Source of the DNA: Pyrinomonadaceae bacterium
GTDB taxonomy: Bacteria > Acidobacteriota > Blastocatellia > Pyrinomonadales > Pyrinomonadaceae
Assembly: GCA_014534425.1 (NCBI GenBank)
Contig: JACVRN010000009.1
Coordinates: 1-64,000 of the forward strand
DNA: 64,000 nt
Direction of reading: 5' to 3'
Each line of letters starts with the position of its first letter. The stretch's first letter is position 1. Position numbers and translations under genes: made by a program. A model generated the notes under the pieces. That model saw nothing but the letters and a program-made list of their open reading frames with translations, was not told the DNA's origin and did no database searches. Positions 7,832-16,319 of the stretch are shown here, piece by piece.

Positions 7832-8914
7832 TTACATGGTCTTGCCGCTCAAAAGTTTCTGTTCGATACGAGGGAGGCTGCCCAATACAACGTCGCCCAC
7901 AATCTTCAAGCTCTGCGGCGAAATCTTGTCCAGCGTATCGTCTTCAGTGTGCCAGTAAGGGTAGTTCTCAAGCTGTATAATGTCCATGCAGGTGACGCCC
8001 GCATCGTGAAACGGCTTGTGGTCATCGCCTCCCACGGATTCCGGTAAGTTCACAAAATTCTTGCCGTAGCCAAGCTCGCGCGCGGTCTGCCACACGGCGT
8101 CCACCAGCCAGGGCGTGCTCAACTCCTCATCGCGCCCGAACATCAGATTCGAATATCCAATCATGTCCAGCAGTATCATCGCGCGAAGACGCGGCAACTC
8201 GTTCTGCTTCTGAAGCTGAGCTACATAGCGGCGGCTGCCGTAAGTATTGTCCGGCCCGTCCGGGTTCTTGCACTGATCCCAACCTTCGCAGAAAGCCTCT
8301 TCGCCGTCGAAGAAGACGAAGCGATAGGTAAATTTCGGCTTGGGATTGTTGGCCGCAAGCACGCGCGCCATCTCAAGCAGCGCGCCCGTAGAAGAGCCGC
8401 CGTCGTTTGCGCCCACGAAGCGAAACTTCTTATAGAGCTTCGTATCGTAGTGGCTCGACAACATTATTGCGTCCTCTGATTCGCCCGCGAGCGTCGCAGT
8501 GACGTTGACCATCTTTCGCGCTCCGACAGGAGTCGTAGCAGTCCACTCGTCCGTTGTGACATTCAAGCCGTAAGATTTCAACTCGCCAATGATGTAATCG
8601 CGCGCCATAGCAAGCTCGGTCGAGCCTGCGGGCCTTGGGCCAAAGTCCACCTGCTTTCGCACATGATCGAAGGCACGCTGGCCGTCGAAGGTTGTGGCTT
8701 GCGCTTGCGGCTGCGGCGTGGCGGGCGCTGTGGTCGGAGTGGGAGCGCTCGCAGTTGACTGGTTGCTGTTACTGTTGGTGGGCGCGGTCGGCCCAGTCTT
8801 GCAGCCAGCAAGGCCGAAGGCCAGAAGTAGAATAAAGAGTAAAGCGCGCTTTCCCTCGAAGCACCGCGCGGGCCGCGCCAGGCTCTTTTCGTAGGCTAGT
8901 CGTCTTGCAAGCAT
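7832..8914 (-). CDS. Secreted M28 family zinc peptidase (lipoprotein)
   Basis: M28 enzymes are di-zinc aminopeptidases, and the group includes bacterial glutaminyl cyclases. The protein has a signal segment RALLFILLLAFGLAGC with a lipobox LAGC, then a Ser/Thr/Pro-rich linker to about residue 75. The catalytic domain shows SSHYDTKLYKKFRFVGANDG (zinc His and Asp), FFDGEEAFCEGW (Glu pair) and AGVTCMDIIQLENYPYWHTE (last zinc His), a layout close to glutaminyl-peptide cyclotransferase-like M28 members. I start it at the ATG at 8914; a TTG four codons upstream (8926) is also open. The lipobox implies anchoring in a membrane facing the periplasm or outside. Confidence 0.88.
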   Translation of the reverse strand: MLARRLAYEKSLARPARCFEGKRALLFILLLAFGLAGCKTGPTAPTNSNSNQSTASAPTPTTAPATPQPQAQATTFDGQRAFDHVRKQVDFGPRPAGSTELAMARDYIIGELKSYGLNVTTDEWTATTPVGARKMVNVTATLAGESEDAIMLSSHYDTKLYKKFRFVGANDGGSSTGALLEMARVLAANNPKPKFTYRFVFFDGEEAFCEGWDQCKNPDGPDNTYGSRRYVAQLQKQNELPRLRAMILLDMIGYSNLMFGRDEELSTPWLVDAVWQTARELGYGKNFVNLPESVGGDDHKPFHDAGVTCMDIIQLENYPYWHTEDDTLDKISPQSLKIVGDVVLGSLPRIEQKLLSGKTM

Positions 8915-8957
8915 CAGTTTAATCAAGAGTCTTCAAAGGGCGGCAGCAGGAGCCGTC

Positions 8958-9338
8958 TTAAATAAAGCCTATGCGCGAGAGGCGCTGCGGAGCGCCTATG
9001 GTTGATTGCTGGCGCTCGGATTCCTTTCTCGTCAACTCTTCCTTCTCAAGCTCTTGCTGTGTGATGTGCTCGGTGCGAATGTAAGAGATGTCGTTGAGAT
9101 TAAGCAGCACTAGCTCGTGACAGTCTTCAGGTTTTTCGCACTGGTAGGAAGTGATGACGGCAAAGCGCGAAGACGCGGCTATGTCTTCCGCGTGAAGCGG
9201 CTCGGCCACTGTGTAGATGAAGGTCTCGCCGTTGGTGAAGCGAATCGTGAGCCTGTGGCGATAGAAACCGCCTTCGGGCGCAGGCTCGTTCCCTGTGTGC
9301 ATGGAGCTATCGCCTATAAGCTGGCTCTCATCCGTCAT
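8958..9338 (-). CDS. Hypothetical protein coupled to ferredoxin
   Basis: A 126-residue soluble protein without signal peptide or TM segment; I do not recognise a family. The middle is beta-rich (RHRLTIRFTNGETFIYTVAE), followed by a Cys pair (YQCEKPEDC, residues 69-76) and a charged helical tail (TQQELEKEELTRKESER). The ATG overlaps the ferredoxin TGA (ATGA), so the two are translationally coupled. That suggests a partner of the ferredoxin, but no function can be given. Confidence 0.75.
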   Translation of the reverse strand: MTDESQLIGDSSMHTGNEPAPEGGFYRHRLTIRFTNGETFIYTVAEPLHAEDIAASSRFAVITSYQCEKPEDCHELVLLNLNDISYIRTEHITQQELEKEELTRKESERQQSTIGAPQRLSRIGFI

Positions 9339-9919
9339 GGCTCGTGCGTCTCCTCTGCGCCTGCGGCTTCTGCCGTCGCAGCGCGATGCTCTGCGGGTCG
9401 GCGCGCTTCCCGCTCACGGCGGTTCAGGTCTCGCCCACGCCCCGCCATAAAGTTCAGAACCTTTTCGCCCATGGTAAAAGGAAGACCAAAGACGGCGTTC
9501 AGAGTCTGCATCATGGCTACGGCCTCAAGCTCTACGAGCGTCGCCAGCTTTTTGTCGAGCGACATCTCGCGGAACTCTTTGCGAAAGCCCTTGAGCGCTT
9601 CCTCGGAAGTCTCCGCGCGCTCCGTGACGGGCACAGGCTGCAAGACCAAATCGCCCGAATGCTCCACTTTCGTCTGACAGGCAAGGCGCTCGCCTGCGGC
9701 CAATCGTTCCGGGCTGAGGCGCTCGCGCTCGGCTTCCGTCAAAGAGGAAAGAAGGGTCGCGCCCTCCTTGATTATCACGGCGCAGGTGTCGCACTCGCCG
9801 CGCCCCTCGCACTCCGCAGGCAGATAGATTCCTAGACGCTTCGCCGCGTCCCAAAGATACGTGCCCTCGGCTATGATTCCGCTTCGGCCTTCAGGCTCAA
9901 ACTTGATATTGACGCTCAT
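9335..9919 (-). CDS. 2Fe-2S ferredoxin with C-terminal extension
   Basis: The N-terminal ~85 residues form a plant/adrenodoxin-type 2Fe-2S fold: LPAECEGRGECDTCAVIIKEG supplies three cluster cysteines (C-x5-C-x2-C) and RLACQ the fourth. The remaining ~100 residues (from about 95) are helical and charged, with no recognised domain, and end in an Ala/Glu/Arg-rich tail. AAGGG just upstream of the ATG at 9919 is the ribosome-binding site. It probably transfers electrons in the cytosol to an unidentified partner; the small gene coupled downstream is the best local candidate. Confidence 0.88.
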   Translation of the reverse strand: MSVNIKFEPEGRSGIIAEGTYLWDAAKRLGIYLPAECEGRGECDTCAVIIKEGATLLSSLTEAERERLSPERLAAGERLACQTKVEHSGDLVLQPVPVTERAETSEEALKGFRKEFREMSLDKKLATLVELEAVAMMQTLNAVFGLPFTMGEKVLNFMAGRGRDLNRREREARRPAEHRAATAEAAGAEETHEP

Positions 9920-10085
9920 ACCCTTCGCTTTCTGAGTTCAGGCGAAAATAGTTACCTCAAAAATGTTCACTGAGAAGACAAAAGAAAATTACACCCAAAC
10001 AAAGAGAAAAGGCAAAAGGAAAAGAGAGAGTCAGAGGTTGGTTAAAAGAAAAGCAACTACTAATCTCTGGCTTCTGACCTCTGCT

Positions 10086-10598
10086 TTATTCGTGTGTGGA
10101 GGAAACCAGTCGGACGTGCGGCTGCGAAGTTAGCTCGTGCTTCTTTTCTTCGCGTGCGCGGCGGCGGCAATCCGCGCAGATGCCGTTGATGCGTAAACTG
10201 TGATAGGTCGGCTGGAAGCGGTGCTTGGCCGCTATGGCATCCTGAAGCGCTTCTATCTCTGCGGAGTAAAACTCTATGGTCGCGCCGCATTCTGTGCAGA
10301 TCATGTGGTCGTGATGCTGGTGCTTGTAATTATGCTCGTAGCGAGAGCGCCCGTCGCCAAAGCGCACTTCTCGCGCCAGCCCCGCTTCGGTCAAAAGCTT
10401 GAGCGTGCGGTACACGGTCGTCTGTCCAATGTTGGGGTCTTCTTTCTGAACTAAGCGATAGAGGTCTTCGCTCGTCAAATGCTCTTCCGTACGCAGAAAG
10501 ACTTCCAGTATCAGGTCGCGCTGCGCCGTGCGTTTCAATCCGGCCTTCTGAATATGCTGCTGGAATACTTCTTTTTCTTCTGTGAATTCCTGGCTCAT
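10086..10598 (-). CDS. fur: Fur family metalloregulator
   Basis: Fur-type repressors bind metal and then AT-rich palindromic operators. The 170-residue protein has the winged-helix domain ([44 protein letters not shown]) and the metal-binding half with [18 protein letters not shown] plus a second CADC. These form the C-x2-C / C-x2-C structural zinc site. The ATG at 10598 is chosen because AGGGG precedes it at correct spacing; an upstream in-frame GTG at 10631 has no such site. Fur, PerR and Zur cannot be told apart with certainty. The Fur-like palindrome over the feoA promoter at 34498 fits an iron role. Confidence 0.93.
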   Translation of the reverse strand: MSQEFTEEKEVFQQHIQKAGLKRTAQRDLILEVFLRTEEHLTSEDLYRLVQKEDPNIGQTTVYRTLKLLTEAGLAREVRFGDGRSRYEHNYKHQHHDHMICTECGATIEFYSAEIEALQDAIAAKHRFQPTYHSLRINGICADCRRRAREEKKHELTSQPHVRLVSSTHE

Positions 10599-10664
10599 GC
10601 CACCCCTGCCGCTTTCTTCTTTAATGCTCACATTCTAACACCAGCCCAAGCTTCGTGTGAAGAT

Positions 10665-10693
10665 TTGCGCCGTGTCACTCCGCATGCTATCTT
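10665..10693 (+). promoter_or_regulatory. Sigma-70-type promoter for tRNA-Leu
   Basis: TTGCGC (10665-10670), a 17-bp spacer, then TATCTT (10688-10693), ending 9 bp before the mature tRNA 5' end. Spacing is ideal, both hexamers match 4 of 6, and no other promoter is evident. Confidence 0.5.
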
Positions 10694-10702
10694 CCACTCG
10701 AT

Positions 10703-10786
10703 GCCGGGGTGGCGGAACTGGTAGACGCTACGGACTTAAAATCCGTTGACCGTAAGGTCGTGCGGGTTCGAGTCCCGCCCTCGGCA
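10703..10786 (+). tRNA. tRNA-Leu(UAA)
   Basis: The full cloverleaf can be folded by eye. The acceptor stem is GCCGGGG with CCTCGGC (one G-U), and the discriminator A is at 10786. The D-arm has GGTAGACGC, the anticodon stem ACGGA/TCCGT closes the loop CTTAAAA with anticodon TAA at 10737-10739, a long class-II variable arm lies at about 10747-10761, and the T-arm has GTTCGAGTC. The CCA end is not encoded. An accessory islet follows directly downstream, a common site for integration. Confidence 0.97.
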
Positions 10787-11280
10787 TCCCTTCTTTATCT
10801 CCCGCTCCACTGCAAATTTGTAGTAAACGAAAGATAATGCCGCATCTTGCGACGCAATGTGCGTTATCAGATAGAAAGCAAGAGTCAACAAAAGTTCTCA
10901 CCTGCCGCTCAAATCTGTCCTCTCTGGTAGACACTCCTTTAAATTCACTTGCAGCTACAATCTCTTTTTTCGTCTTAAAGAGCTTAGATGAGCTAGGCGT
11001 GGTGGTTGGCATGAGTCTTGTTATTCGTAGAGATACGACTCCTCGCTCTCGGCTAATAAGAGCAACTTTTATTAGTCTCACTCTTAAGTTGTGCACGTCA
11101 ATGAACTCTCATTCGCCCAACAGTGAAATTAACTCACTACTGATTATTGACGCTGCTTCTTTTATCAGGCAAATGCGTGCTTCTAACTCCTCGCAACCCT
11201 GCTAACGAATACTTGTCGTTAGGTCTCAAGGAAATTCATTCGATTGAATTTCATTTTAACCGCCGTAGGAGAGCCTCATC
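10787..11280. other. 494-bp gap after tRNA-Leu without convincing gene
   Basis: No reading frame on either strand has a ribosome-binding site and believable composition; the longest antisense frame is an artefact running into the tRNA. Near its end are two short perfect hairpins, CTAACGA/TCGTTAG (11202-11222) and GAAATTCA/TGAATTTC (11231-11252), in what would be the leader of the next gene. Composition is AT-richer than the flanks. Confidence 0.6.
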
Positions 11281-11793
11281 ATGTTACCGGAATACTTCAC
11301 AGCAAGCAGCCAAACTACGCCGATGACCGACTTAGTCAACTCAGCTTCCACAGATAATATCTCAGAGATAACGACACTGCGGACTAAGGTAGAGATCCAA
11401 GCGCTACTTCAGAGAAGCCGCAATTTTTTACTCCCTTTACATATCACAAAGATCAGCATTGCGATTGAAGGTCTAGCGCTCAGCGCTTCAAGCGAGATTG
11501 AGACGAGGCTCAACGCAGACTTGCGTGAGTGTGGCTGTCATGCTGGCGGCATCACGGCGTCCATAGGCGTACTCGTTTACCTTGCATTGCTTATTGCTGT
11601 GGCTGGCTGGCCTTCCGCTTGGAAGTGGAAGCATCTCCTTATCGGAATCGCTTTCTGCTTTGCTATGGCAGTGCTCGGTAAGCTATTTGGTCTTCTGCGG
11701 GCAAGGGTGAGGTTTGTACGAGGACTGGAGTTGTTATGGGAATCTGCCGAAGCGGCAAACCATGTCGAACGGGAGGATGAATCATGGCACTAG
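11281..11793 (+). CDS. Two-TM hypothetical protein of the metalloprotease islet
   Basis: A 170-residue protein of no family I recognise. The first ~85 residues are soluble and helical. Two membrane helices follow at about 95-112 (ASIGVLVYLALLIAVAGW) and 119-137 (LLIGIAFCFAMAVLGKLFGL), then a basic/acidic tail. A TAGGAGAG ribosome-binding site precedes the ATG. Its end overlaps the next gene by 10 bp, so it is translationally coupled to the metzincin-like protease. A role as partner or protective factor for the protease is conceivable but unproven. Codon choice is less GC-biased than in neighbouring housekeeping genes. Confidence 0.75.
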   Translation: MLPEYFTASSQTTPMTDLVNSASTDNISEITTLRTKVEIQALLQRSRNFLLPLHITKISIAIEGLALSASSEIETRLNADLRECGCHAGGITASIGVLVYLALLIAVAGWPSAWKWKHLLIGIAFCFAMAVLGKLFGLLRARVRFVRGLELLWESAEAANHVEREDESWH

Positions 11794-12761
11794 TCTGTAG
11801 GGAAATACATGAATGGATCGAACAACAAATCGAGAGACCCATCGAAACTTGGGAGAACCAGCAGGAGCAGCGATGTAGGGCAGAACCCTGTAACTGGTGG
11901 TGCCTATGCTGCAACAGGTGGTTCTGCTGGCTTGTCTGGGTGCTTGTCAGAATCATCCGGTGGGTCTTGGTCACTGTCGGCAAATGGGTGGTGCGCGTCG
12001 TCTGTGAAGTAGTAAGTTTCGTGCTCGACGTAATTGCCTTTGTCATTAATCTGATTCTGAGCATTCCCATCATAGGGGGAATTATCAGAACGATTTTGAA
12101 CTGGGTCACGGAGATAATCTGGAGGGTGGTCGGGCTATTTGACTTAGCGTTGGGCGCGATAGGGATTCGCCCACGAAAGCGGATGTATGTCGGCGTTATT
12201 ATCCCACTCCGCGACGGAACACCGATTGCGACGGAGGCCGACATCCTCCCACAGATTAACAAGGCGATAGAACTATATGACCGGCTCTGCAACGTGAAAA
12301 TCGTTTACGCTGGCACTTGCACGGCTGGAATTAATGCGCCCTCTGGAGCGCTAAACGTAAGTTGTGATGCCGGAGGGTTCTTTTCAGATTGGTGGGTTGG
12401 CGGCTCCTACATTGAGTTCGTCTCATCCACCTGCAAGTTTTCCGATGGGTGGCGAAGAGTGCTAGGCTATGGAGCCGAGATTATTGTAATGGTCGTGGCT
12501 AATGTTGAGCCGGATACAACTACGCCTGCTGGCACAACAAGCACCGTTGGGTGCAGCTTCGCTTCAACGCACAATTATGTGGTGGTTGAGGCAACTCCTG
12601 GCCCCGCCGTGGCCGCTCATGAAATAGGGCATGCCTGCTGGTTGGGACACACTGATGACTCTGCCAATCTAATGTGGCCTAGCAATCTTGCTACTAATCC
12701 AACTTTGACGGACGGGCAGATTTTGCTGGTTCGGTGGAGCAAACATTGCGTATACTTCTGA
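11784..12761 (+). CDS. Membrane-anchored metzincin-like zinc metalloprotease
   Basis: The C-terminal domain carries HEIGHACWLGH (residues 279-289), a metzincin-type HExxHxxxxxH zinc site, followed by the Met-turn ANLMWPS (Met297). The usual Gly of HExxHxxGxxH is Trp286. Residues 31-125 form an unusual Trp- and Cys-rich hydrophobic region (CNWWCLCCNRWFCWLVWVLV, then several amphipathic/TM stretches), implying tight membrane association. Residues 130-270 are probably the N-terminal half of the protease fold, with several Cys. A GGGAGG ribosome-binding site lies inside the upstream gene. There is no cleavable signal peptide. Substrate and export route are unknown. Confidence 0.82.
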   Translation: MALVCREIHEWIEQQIERPIETWENQQEQRCRAEPCNWWCLCCNRWFCWLVWVLVRIIRWVLVTVGKWVVRVVCEVVSFVLDVIAFVINLILSIPIIGGIIRTILNWVTEIIWRVVGLFDLALGAIGIRPRKRMYVGVIIPLRDGTPIATEADILPQINKAIELYDRLCNVKIVYAGTCTAGINAPSGALNVSCDAGGFFSDWWVGGSYIEFVSSTCKFSDGWRRVLGYGAEIIVMVVANVEPDTTTPAGTTSTVGCSFASTHNYVVVEATPGPAVAAHEIGHACWLGHTDDSANLMWPSNLATNPTLTDGQILLVRWSKHCVYF

Positions 12762-12774
12762 GAGGTGGGTGCTG

Positions 12775-12924
12775 ATGAGCGAAAATAACACAGTGCGACA
12801 AGACAAGCATAAGCAGTCGGACGAGCGATGCACGGCACCGCATCCGGTTGTGCCGTTCCTCTTTTTCTTGGGAACACTTGCACTCGGCTTCCTGGCGTTT
12901 TATGTTCTGAGACTACTTCTATAA
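12775..12924 (+). CDS. 49-residue single-TM peptide
   Basis: A short frame starting ATG at 12775 with GAGGTGGG about 8 nt upstream, 13 bp after the protease stop. The N-terminal half is hydrophilic (MSENNTVRQDKHKQSDER). The C-terminal half is one clear membrane helix (PFLFFLGTLALGFLAFYVLR). Spacing and the ribosome-binding site argue that it is a real third gene of the islet. No family is recognised. Confidence 0.62.
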   Translation: MSENNTVRQDKHKQSDERCTAPHPVVPFLFFLGTLALGFLAFYVLRLLL

Positions 12925-13079
12925 CCGAATCTCTGGCCGATAAACCAAACGATGCGGGTGGTGGCCTCCGATCGAGTGATTCTGAAGCAGGACTCCAGTT
13001 TAATCGCCTCACAGCTAAGATTTGCCTTTGAGCATAAGGTGCCGAAAAGTTTGCTCGCCCGCGCCGCAATCCAACAACT

Positions 13080-13105
13080 CATTCAACCGGAGCGCGGGTT
13101 GAATG
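13080..13105. terminator. Stem-loop at the end of the islet
   Basis: CATTCAACC (13080-13088) pairs perfectly with GGTTGAATG (13097-13105) around an 8-nt loop. It lies between the convergent TM-peptide and DinB genes and could end transcription, though no strong T-run follows. The surrounding bases also resemble a degenerate integron attC site. Confidence 0.4.
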
Positions 13106-13125
13106 CATGTCTGATTTGTCCGTTC

Positions 13126-13608
13126 TTACTGTTCTCCTCCCAAAATCTGTCGCAGGTGATTTTTGAGGTGGGCTACGTAGTCGCTCATGAGGTAATCGAG
13201 GGTGGCGGGTTTGTCTTGGGGGATGGTCTGCCAGCCAATCTGGTGGAGGTTATGTTTGTTGTGCTCGCGCAGGCGTATCTCTTCGGGGACGGCGGCCATG
13301 ACGCGGGCCAGTTGTAGGTTGTAGCTTTGCCAGAGCGTGAGTAGTTCTTGCCAGGGTGCGTGATTGTAGTCCTGGACTCTGACCCAGTCTTCCTGTGCGT
13401 AGCGTGGGAAGATGAGGTCGTCCTGAAACTGTGCGCGTACGAAGCGCTGGTGGTTGTTCGATGCTGAGTCTATCAGGTGACCTATTATCTCGCGGGGCGA
13501 CCACTTGCCCTCGGCGCGGCTTTGAGCGCTTTCTTCGTCCGACAAAGACAGTAGATGCGGCATGGCTTGCTCTACCGCTTCACGCAATTCAATCACGTAA
13601 CTCTGCAT
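13126..13608 (-). CDS. DinB-like four-helix-bundle protein
   Basis: A 160-residue protein of the DinB/YfiT-like superfamily, often metal-dependent thiol transferases or stress proteins. Seen here: an N-terminal helix, KWSPREIIGHLIDSASNNHQRF with the first conserved His, and the C-terminal LMSDYVAHLKNHLRQI with the later His residues, a typical three-His site arrangement. GAGGAG precedes the ATG at 13608. The exact reaction cannot be told from the sequence. Confidence 0.88.
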   Translation of the reverse strand: MQSYVIELREAVEQAMPHLLSLSDEESAQSRAEGKWSPREIIGHLIDSASNNHQRFVRAQFQDDLIFPRYAQEDWVRVQDYNHAPWQELLTLWQSYNLQLARVMAAVPEEIRLREHNKHNLHQIGWQTIPQDKPATLDYLMSDYVAHLKNHLRQILGGEQ

Positions 13609-13625
13609 GCGACGCTCCTCGCGGC

Positions 13626-14414
13626 TTATTCCTTGCCGCGCAATTTTGACCAGATGCGCCCAAGGGTTTCATAGACGACGACTTCCGATTTATAAAGATT
13701 CCCCGGACTCGGGTAATAGTCCCTAGGCACATAGCTGGCTTCCGTTATCTTGTAATCCGTTGGCGCAGGTATTGGCGTCATCCCGGCTTTAGTGAAGAGA
13801 GCCACGGCGCGCGGCATGTGCGAAGCAGTGGTGACGAGGATGAAAGCATCCGTGCCGACGATGGGCTTGATGAACATGGCCTGCTCTTCGGTGTCGTTGG
13901 ACTTTTCTTCAAGCACTATATTCTCACGCAACACGCCGAGGGCTTCGGCAGTTCTTGCCATAGCTGCTGCCTCAGAGTCGCTGCGCCAGATGCCGCTACC
14001 GGAAACAATCAGGCGGCTTCCGGGAAGCCTGCGGTGCAACTCTATGCTTTCAATCAAACGATACAGCGTGCCCGAATAGAGATTGCTGGAGGCGGGAACC
14101 TTCGGGTCAGAGCTATGGCCGCCTCCCAGAACCACAATCCATTTGACGGACGAGAGGGATTCCGGCACTCCCTCAATCTCTGTATGAAGACTAAACTCAA
14201 GCGGCGTGTATTGCTGCTCAATCCGGTGCAGAAAAAAGTCGGGCAGTGGCGGGTAGCTCATGAGCAGAATCAAGACCACTCCGATTGTAGTAAAGATTTT
14301 TCCTGCCCTCTGCCTCCTTGTGAACCAGAGCAGAAACAGTCCGGCCAGCAGAAGCATCATGCAGACGGGCAGGGGAAACAATAGCGGCGCGATTAGCTTT
14401 TTAAGAAAGAACAT
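13626..14414 (-). CDS. ElyC/SanA/YdcF family (DUF218) membrane protein
   Basis: The 262 residues begin with two membrane helices (APLLFPLPVCMMLLLAGLFL and IFTTIGVVLILLMSY). A DUF218 domain follows with WIVVLGGGHSSDP, RLIESIELHRRLPGSRLIVSG, the SNDTEEQA acidic motif and LVTTASHMPRAVALF. This matches ElyC-type envelope proteins implicated in peptidoglycan or undecaprenyl metabolism. The conserved active-site-like Gly-rich strand and His are present. It lies between DinB and the aldo/keto reductase on the same strand with short gaps. Confidence 0.9.
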   Translation of the reverse strand: MFFLKKLIAPLLFPLPVCMMLLLAGLFLLWFTRRQRAGKIFTTIGVVLILLMSYPPLPDFFLHRIEQQYTPLEFSLHTEIEGVPESLSSVKWIVVLGGGHSSDPKVPASSNLYSGTLYRLIESIELHRRLPGSRLIVSGSGIWRSDSEAAAMARTAEALGVLRENIVLEEKSNDTEEQAMFIKPIVGTDAFILVTTASHMPRAVALFTKAGMTPIPAPTDYKITEASYVPRDYYPSPGNLYKSEVVVYETLGRIWSKLRGKE

Positions 14415-14433
14415 AGGAGTTCACATCACAGGG

Positions 14434-15462
<1,029 letters not shown>

Positions 15463-15487
15463 TCAATGCTTAAGCGAGAAGAAAATT

Positions 15488-15565
15488 AACAGGGATGGAC
15501 AAGATTATCAGGATAAAGAATAAACCCTTTCTCTTTTATCCTGACAATCTCTGTCCATCCCTGTT
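15488..15565. repeat. Long inverted repeat (AACAGGGATGGACA family)
   Basis: Left arm from 15488 (AACAGGGATGGACA, then GATTATCAGGATAAA) is complementary, with one bulge and one mismatch, to the right arm ending at 15565. The hairpin is about 30 bp around a short loop. It separates the divergent aldo/keto reductase and yceH genes, so it is not placed to be a terminator. It looks like a dispersed palindromic or MITE-like element. Confidence 0.75.
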
Positions 15566-15584
15566 TGAATTCTACTTCACTTCG

Positions 15585-15590
15585 TATAAT
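15585..15590 (+). promoter_or_regulatory. Perfect -10 box 8 bp before yceH ATG
   Basis: TATAAT at 15585-15590 would put the transcription start at about 15597-15599, on or next to the ATG of yceH at 15599. There is no Shine-Dalgarno in between, so a leaderless mRNA is likely. The -35 region (around 15562) is a weak TGTTTG. Confidence 0.45.
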
Positions 15591-15598
15591 CTGAATTC

Positions 15599-16264
15599 AT
15601 GCCTACGATATTGGATGAAGTGGAAGTGCGTGTGCTCGGCGCGTTGGTAGAGAAGCAGGTTACGACGCCGGAATATTATCCCCTGACGCTCAACGCTCTG
15701 GTGCTGGCCTGTAATCAGAAGAGCAATCGCAACCCTGTGGTCACTTATGATGAAGAGACGGTTAACAACGCTATAGAATCTTTGCGCGGCAAGAATCTGG
15801 TTTACGTCTTTTACGGCAGCACCAGCCGCGTGCCCAAATACAAGCACATGATGGGCGAAATCTTTGAACTCAGCCCGCAGGAGCTTGCGCTCATGTGCGT
15901 GCTGATGCTCAGAGGCCCGCAAACTCTGGGCGAGCTTCGCAGCCGCTCGGATCGCTTATACGATTTCTCAGGTCTTGAAGAGGTGGAAGAGACTGTGCGG
16001 CAATTAAGCACAAAAGAGCCGCAGGCGCTTGCCTTAAAGCTTCCGCGACAGCCCGGCCAGAAAGAGGTTCGCTACGCTCATCTTCTCTCTGGAGAGGTAA
16101 GCATTGATTACGCCCCCGAAAGAGAGAGCGCGGAAGCAGATGAAACCGGCAGACATTCCAGAAGCGATAGGATTAAAGATTTAGAGCAAGAAGTAGAAAT
16201 GCTGCGAACGGAATTCAACAGGCTCAGGCAGGAGTTCGAAGAGTTCAAGAAGCAGTTCGATTAG
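15599..16264 (+). CDS. YceH family protein (DUF480)
   Basis: YceH proteins are two winged-helix domains in tandem with a C-terminal coiled coil. The 221 residues show the family start LDEVEVRVLGALVEKQVTTPEYYPL, TLNALVLACNQKSNRNPVV (family hallmark), MCVLMLRGPQTLGELRSRSDRLY, and a C-terminal heptad helix (LEQEVEMLRTEFNRLRQEFE). The molecular function is not established. A probable leaderless promoter (TATAAT) sits immediately upstream. A hairpin at 16273 follows the stop. Confidence 0.93.
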   Translation: MPTILDEVEVRVLGALVEKQVTTPEYYPLTLNALVLACNQKSNRNPVVTYDEETVNNAIESLRGKNLVYVFYGSTSRVPKYKHMMGEIFELSPQELALMCVLMLRGPQTLGELRSRSDRLYDFSGLEEVEETVRQLSTKEPQALALKLPRQPGQKEVRYAHLLSGEVSIDYAPERESAEADETGRHSRSDRIKDLEQEVEMLRTEFNRLRQEFEEFKKQFD

Positions 16265-16272
16265 CGAGTAAT

Positions 16273-16307
16273 TGTAGGGGCAGATTGACTTGTCCTCTGC
16301 CCCTACA
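16273..16307. terminator. Hairpin between convergent yceH and M23 peptidase
   Basis: TGTAGGGGCAGA (16273-16284) pairs perfectly with TCTGCCCCTACA (16296-16307) around 11 nt. It is related in sequence to the larger inverted repeat at 2337-2412. Its position between convergent genes suggests a bidirectional terminator, though T-runs are weak. Confidence 0.55.
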
Positions 16308-16319
16308 GTGTCCGAACAC

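Noticed and set aside
10728-11096. Antisense frame ending in a peptide that resembles 'GLEPARPYGQRILS' proteins
   Set aside because: That sequence is the well-known false translation of the complement of a tRNA-Leu gene; the frame overlaps the tRNA at 10703-10786.
10837-11205. Plus-strand frame of 122 codons after tRNA-Leu
   Set aside because: No ribosome-binding site, Ser/Leu-rich composition without domain features, and no coupling to neighbours.
13085-13105. Direct repeat of the tRNA-Leu 3' end marking an integrated island
   Set aside because: Only GCGGGTT is shared with the tRNA T-arm region; no longer copy was found downstream.
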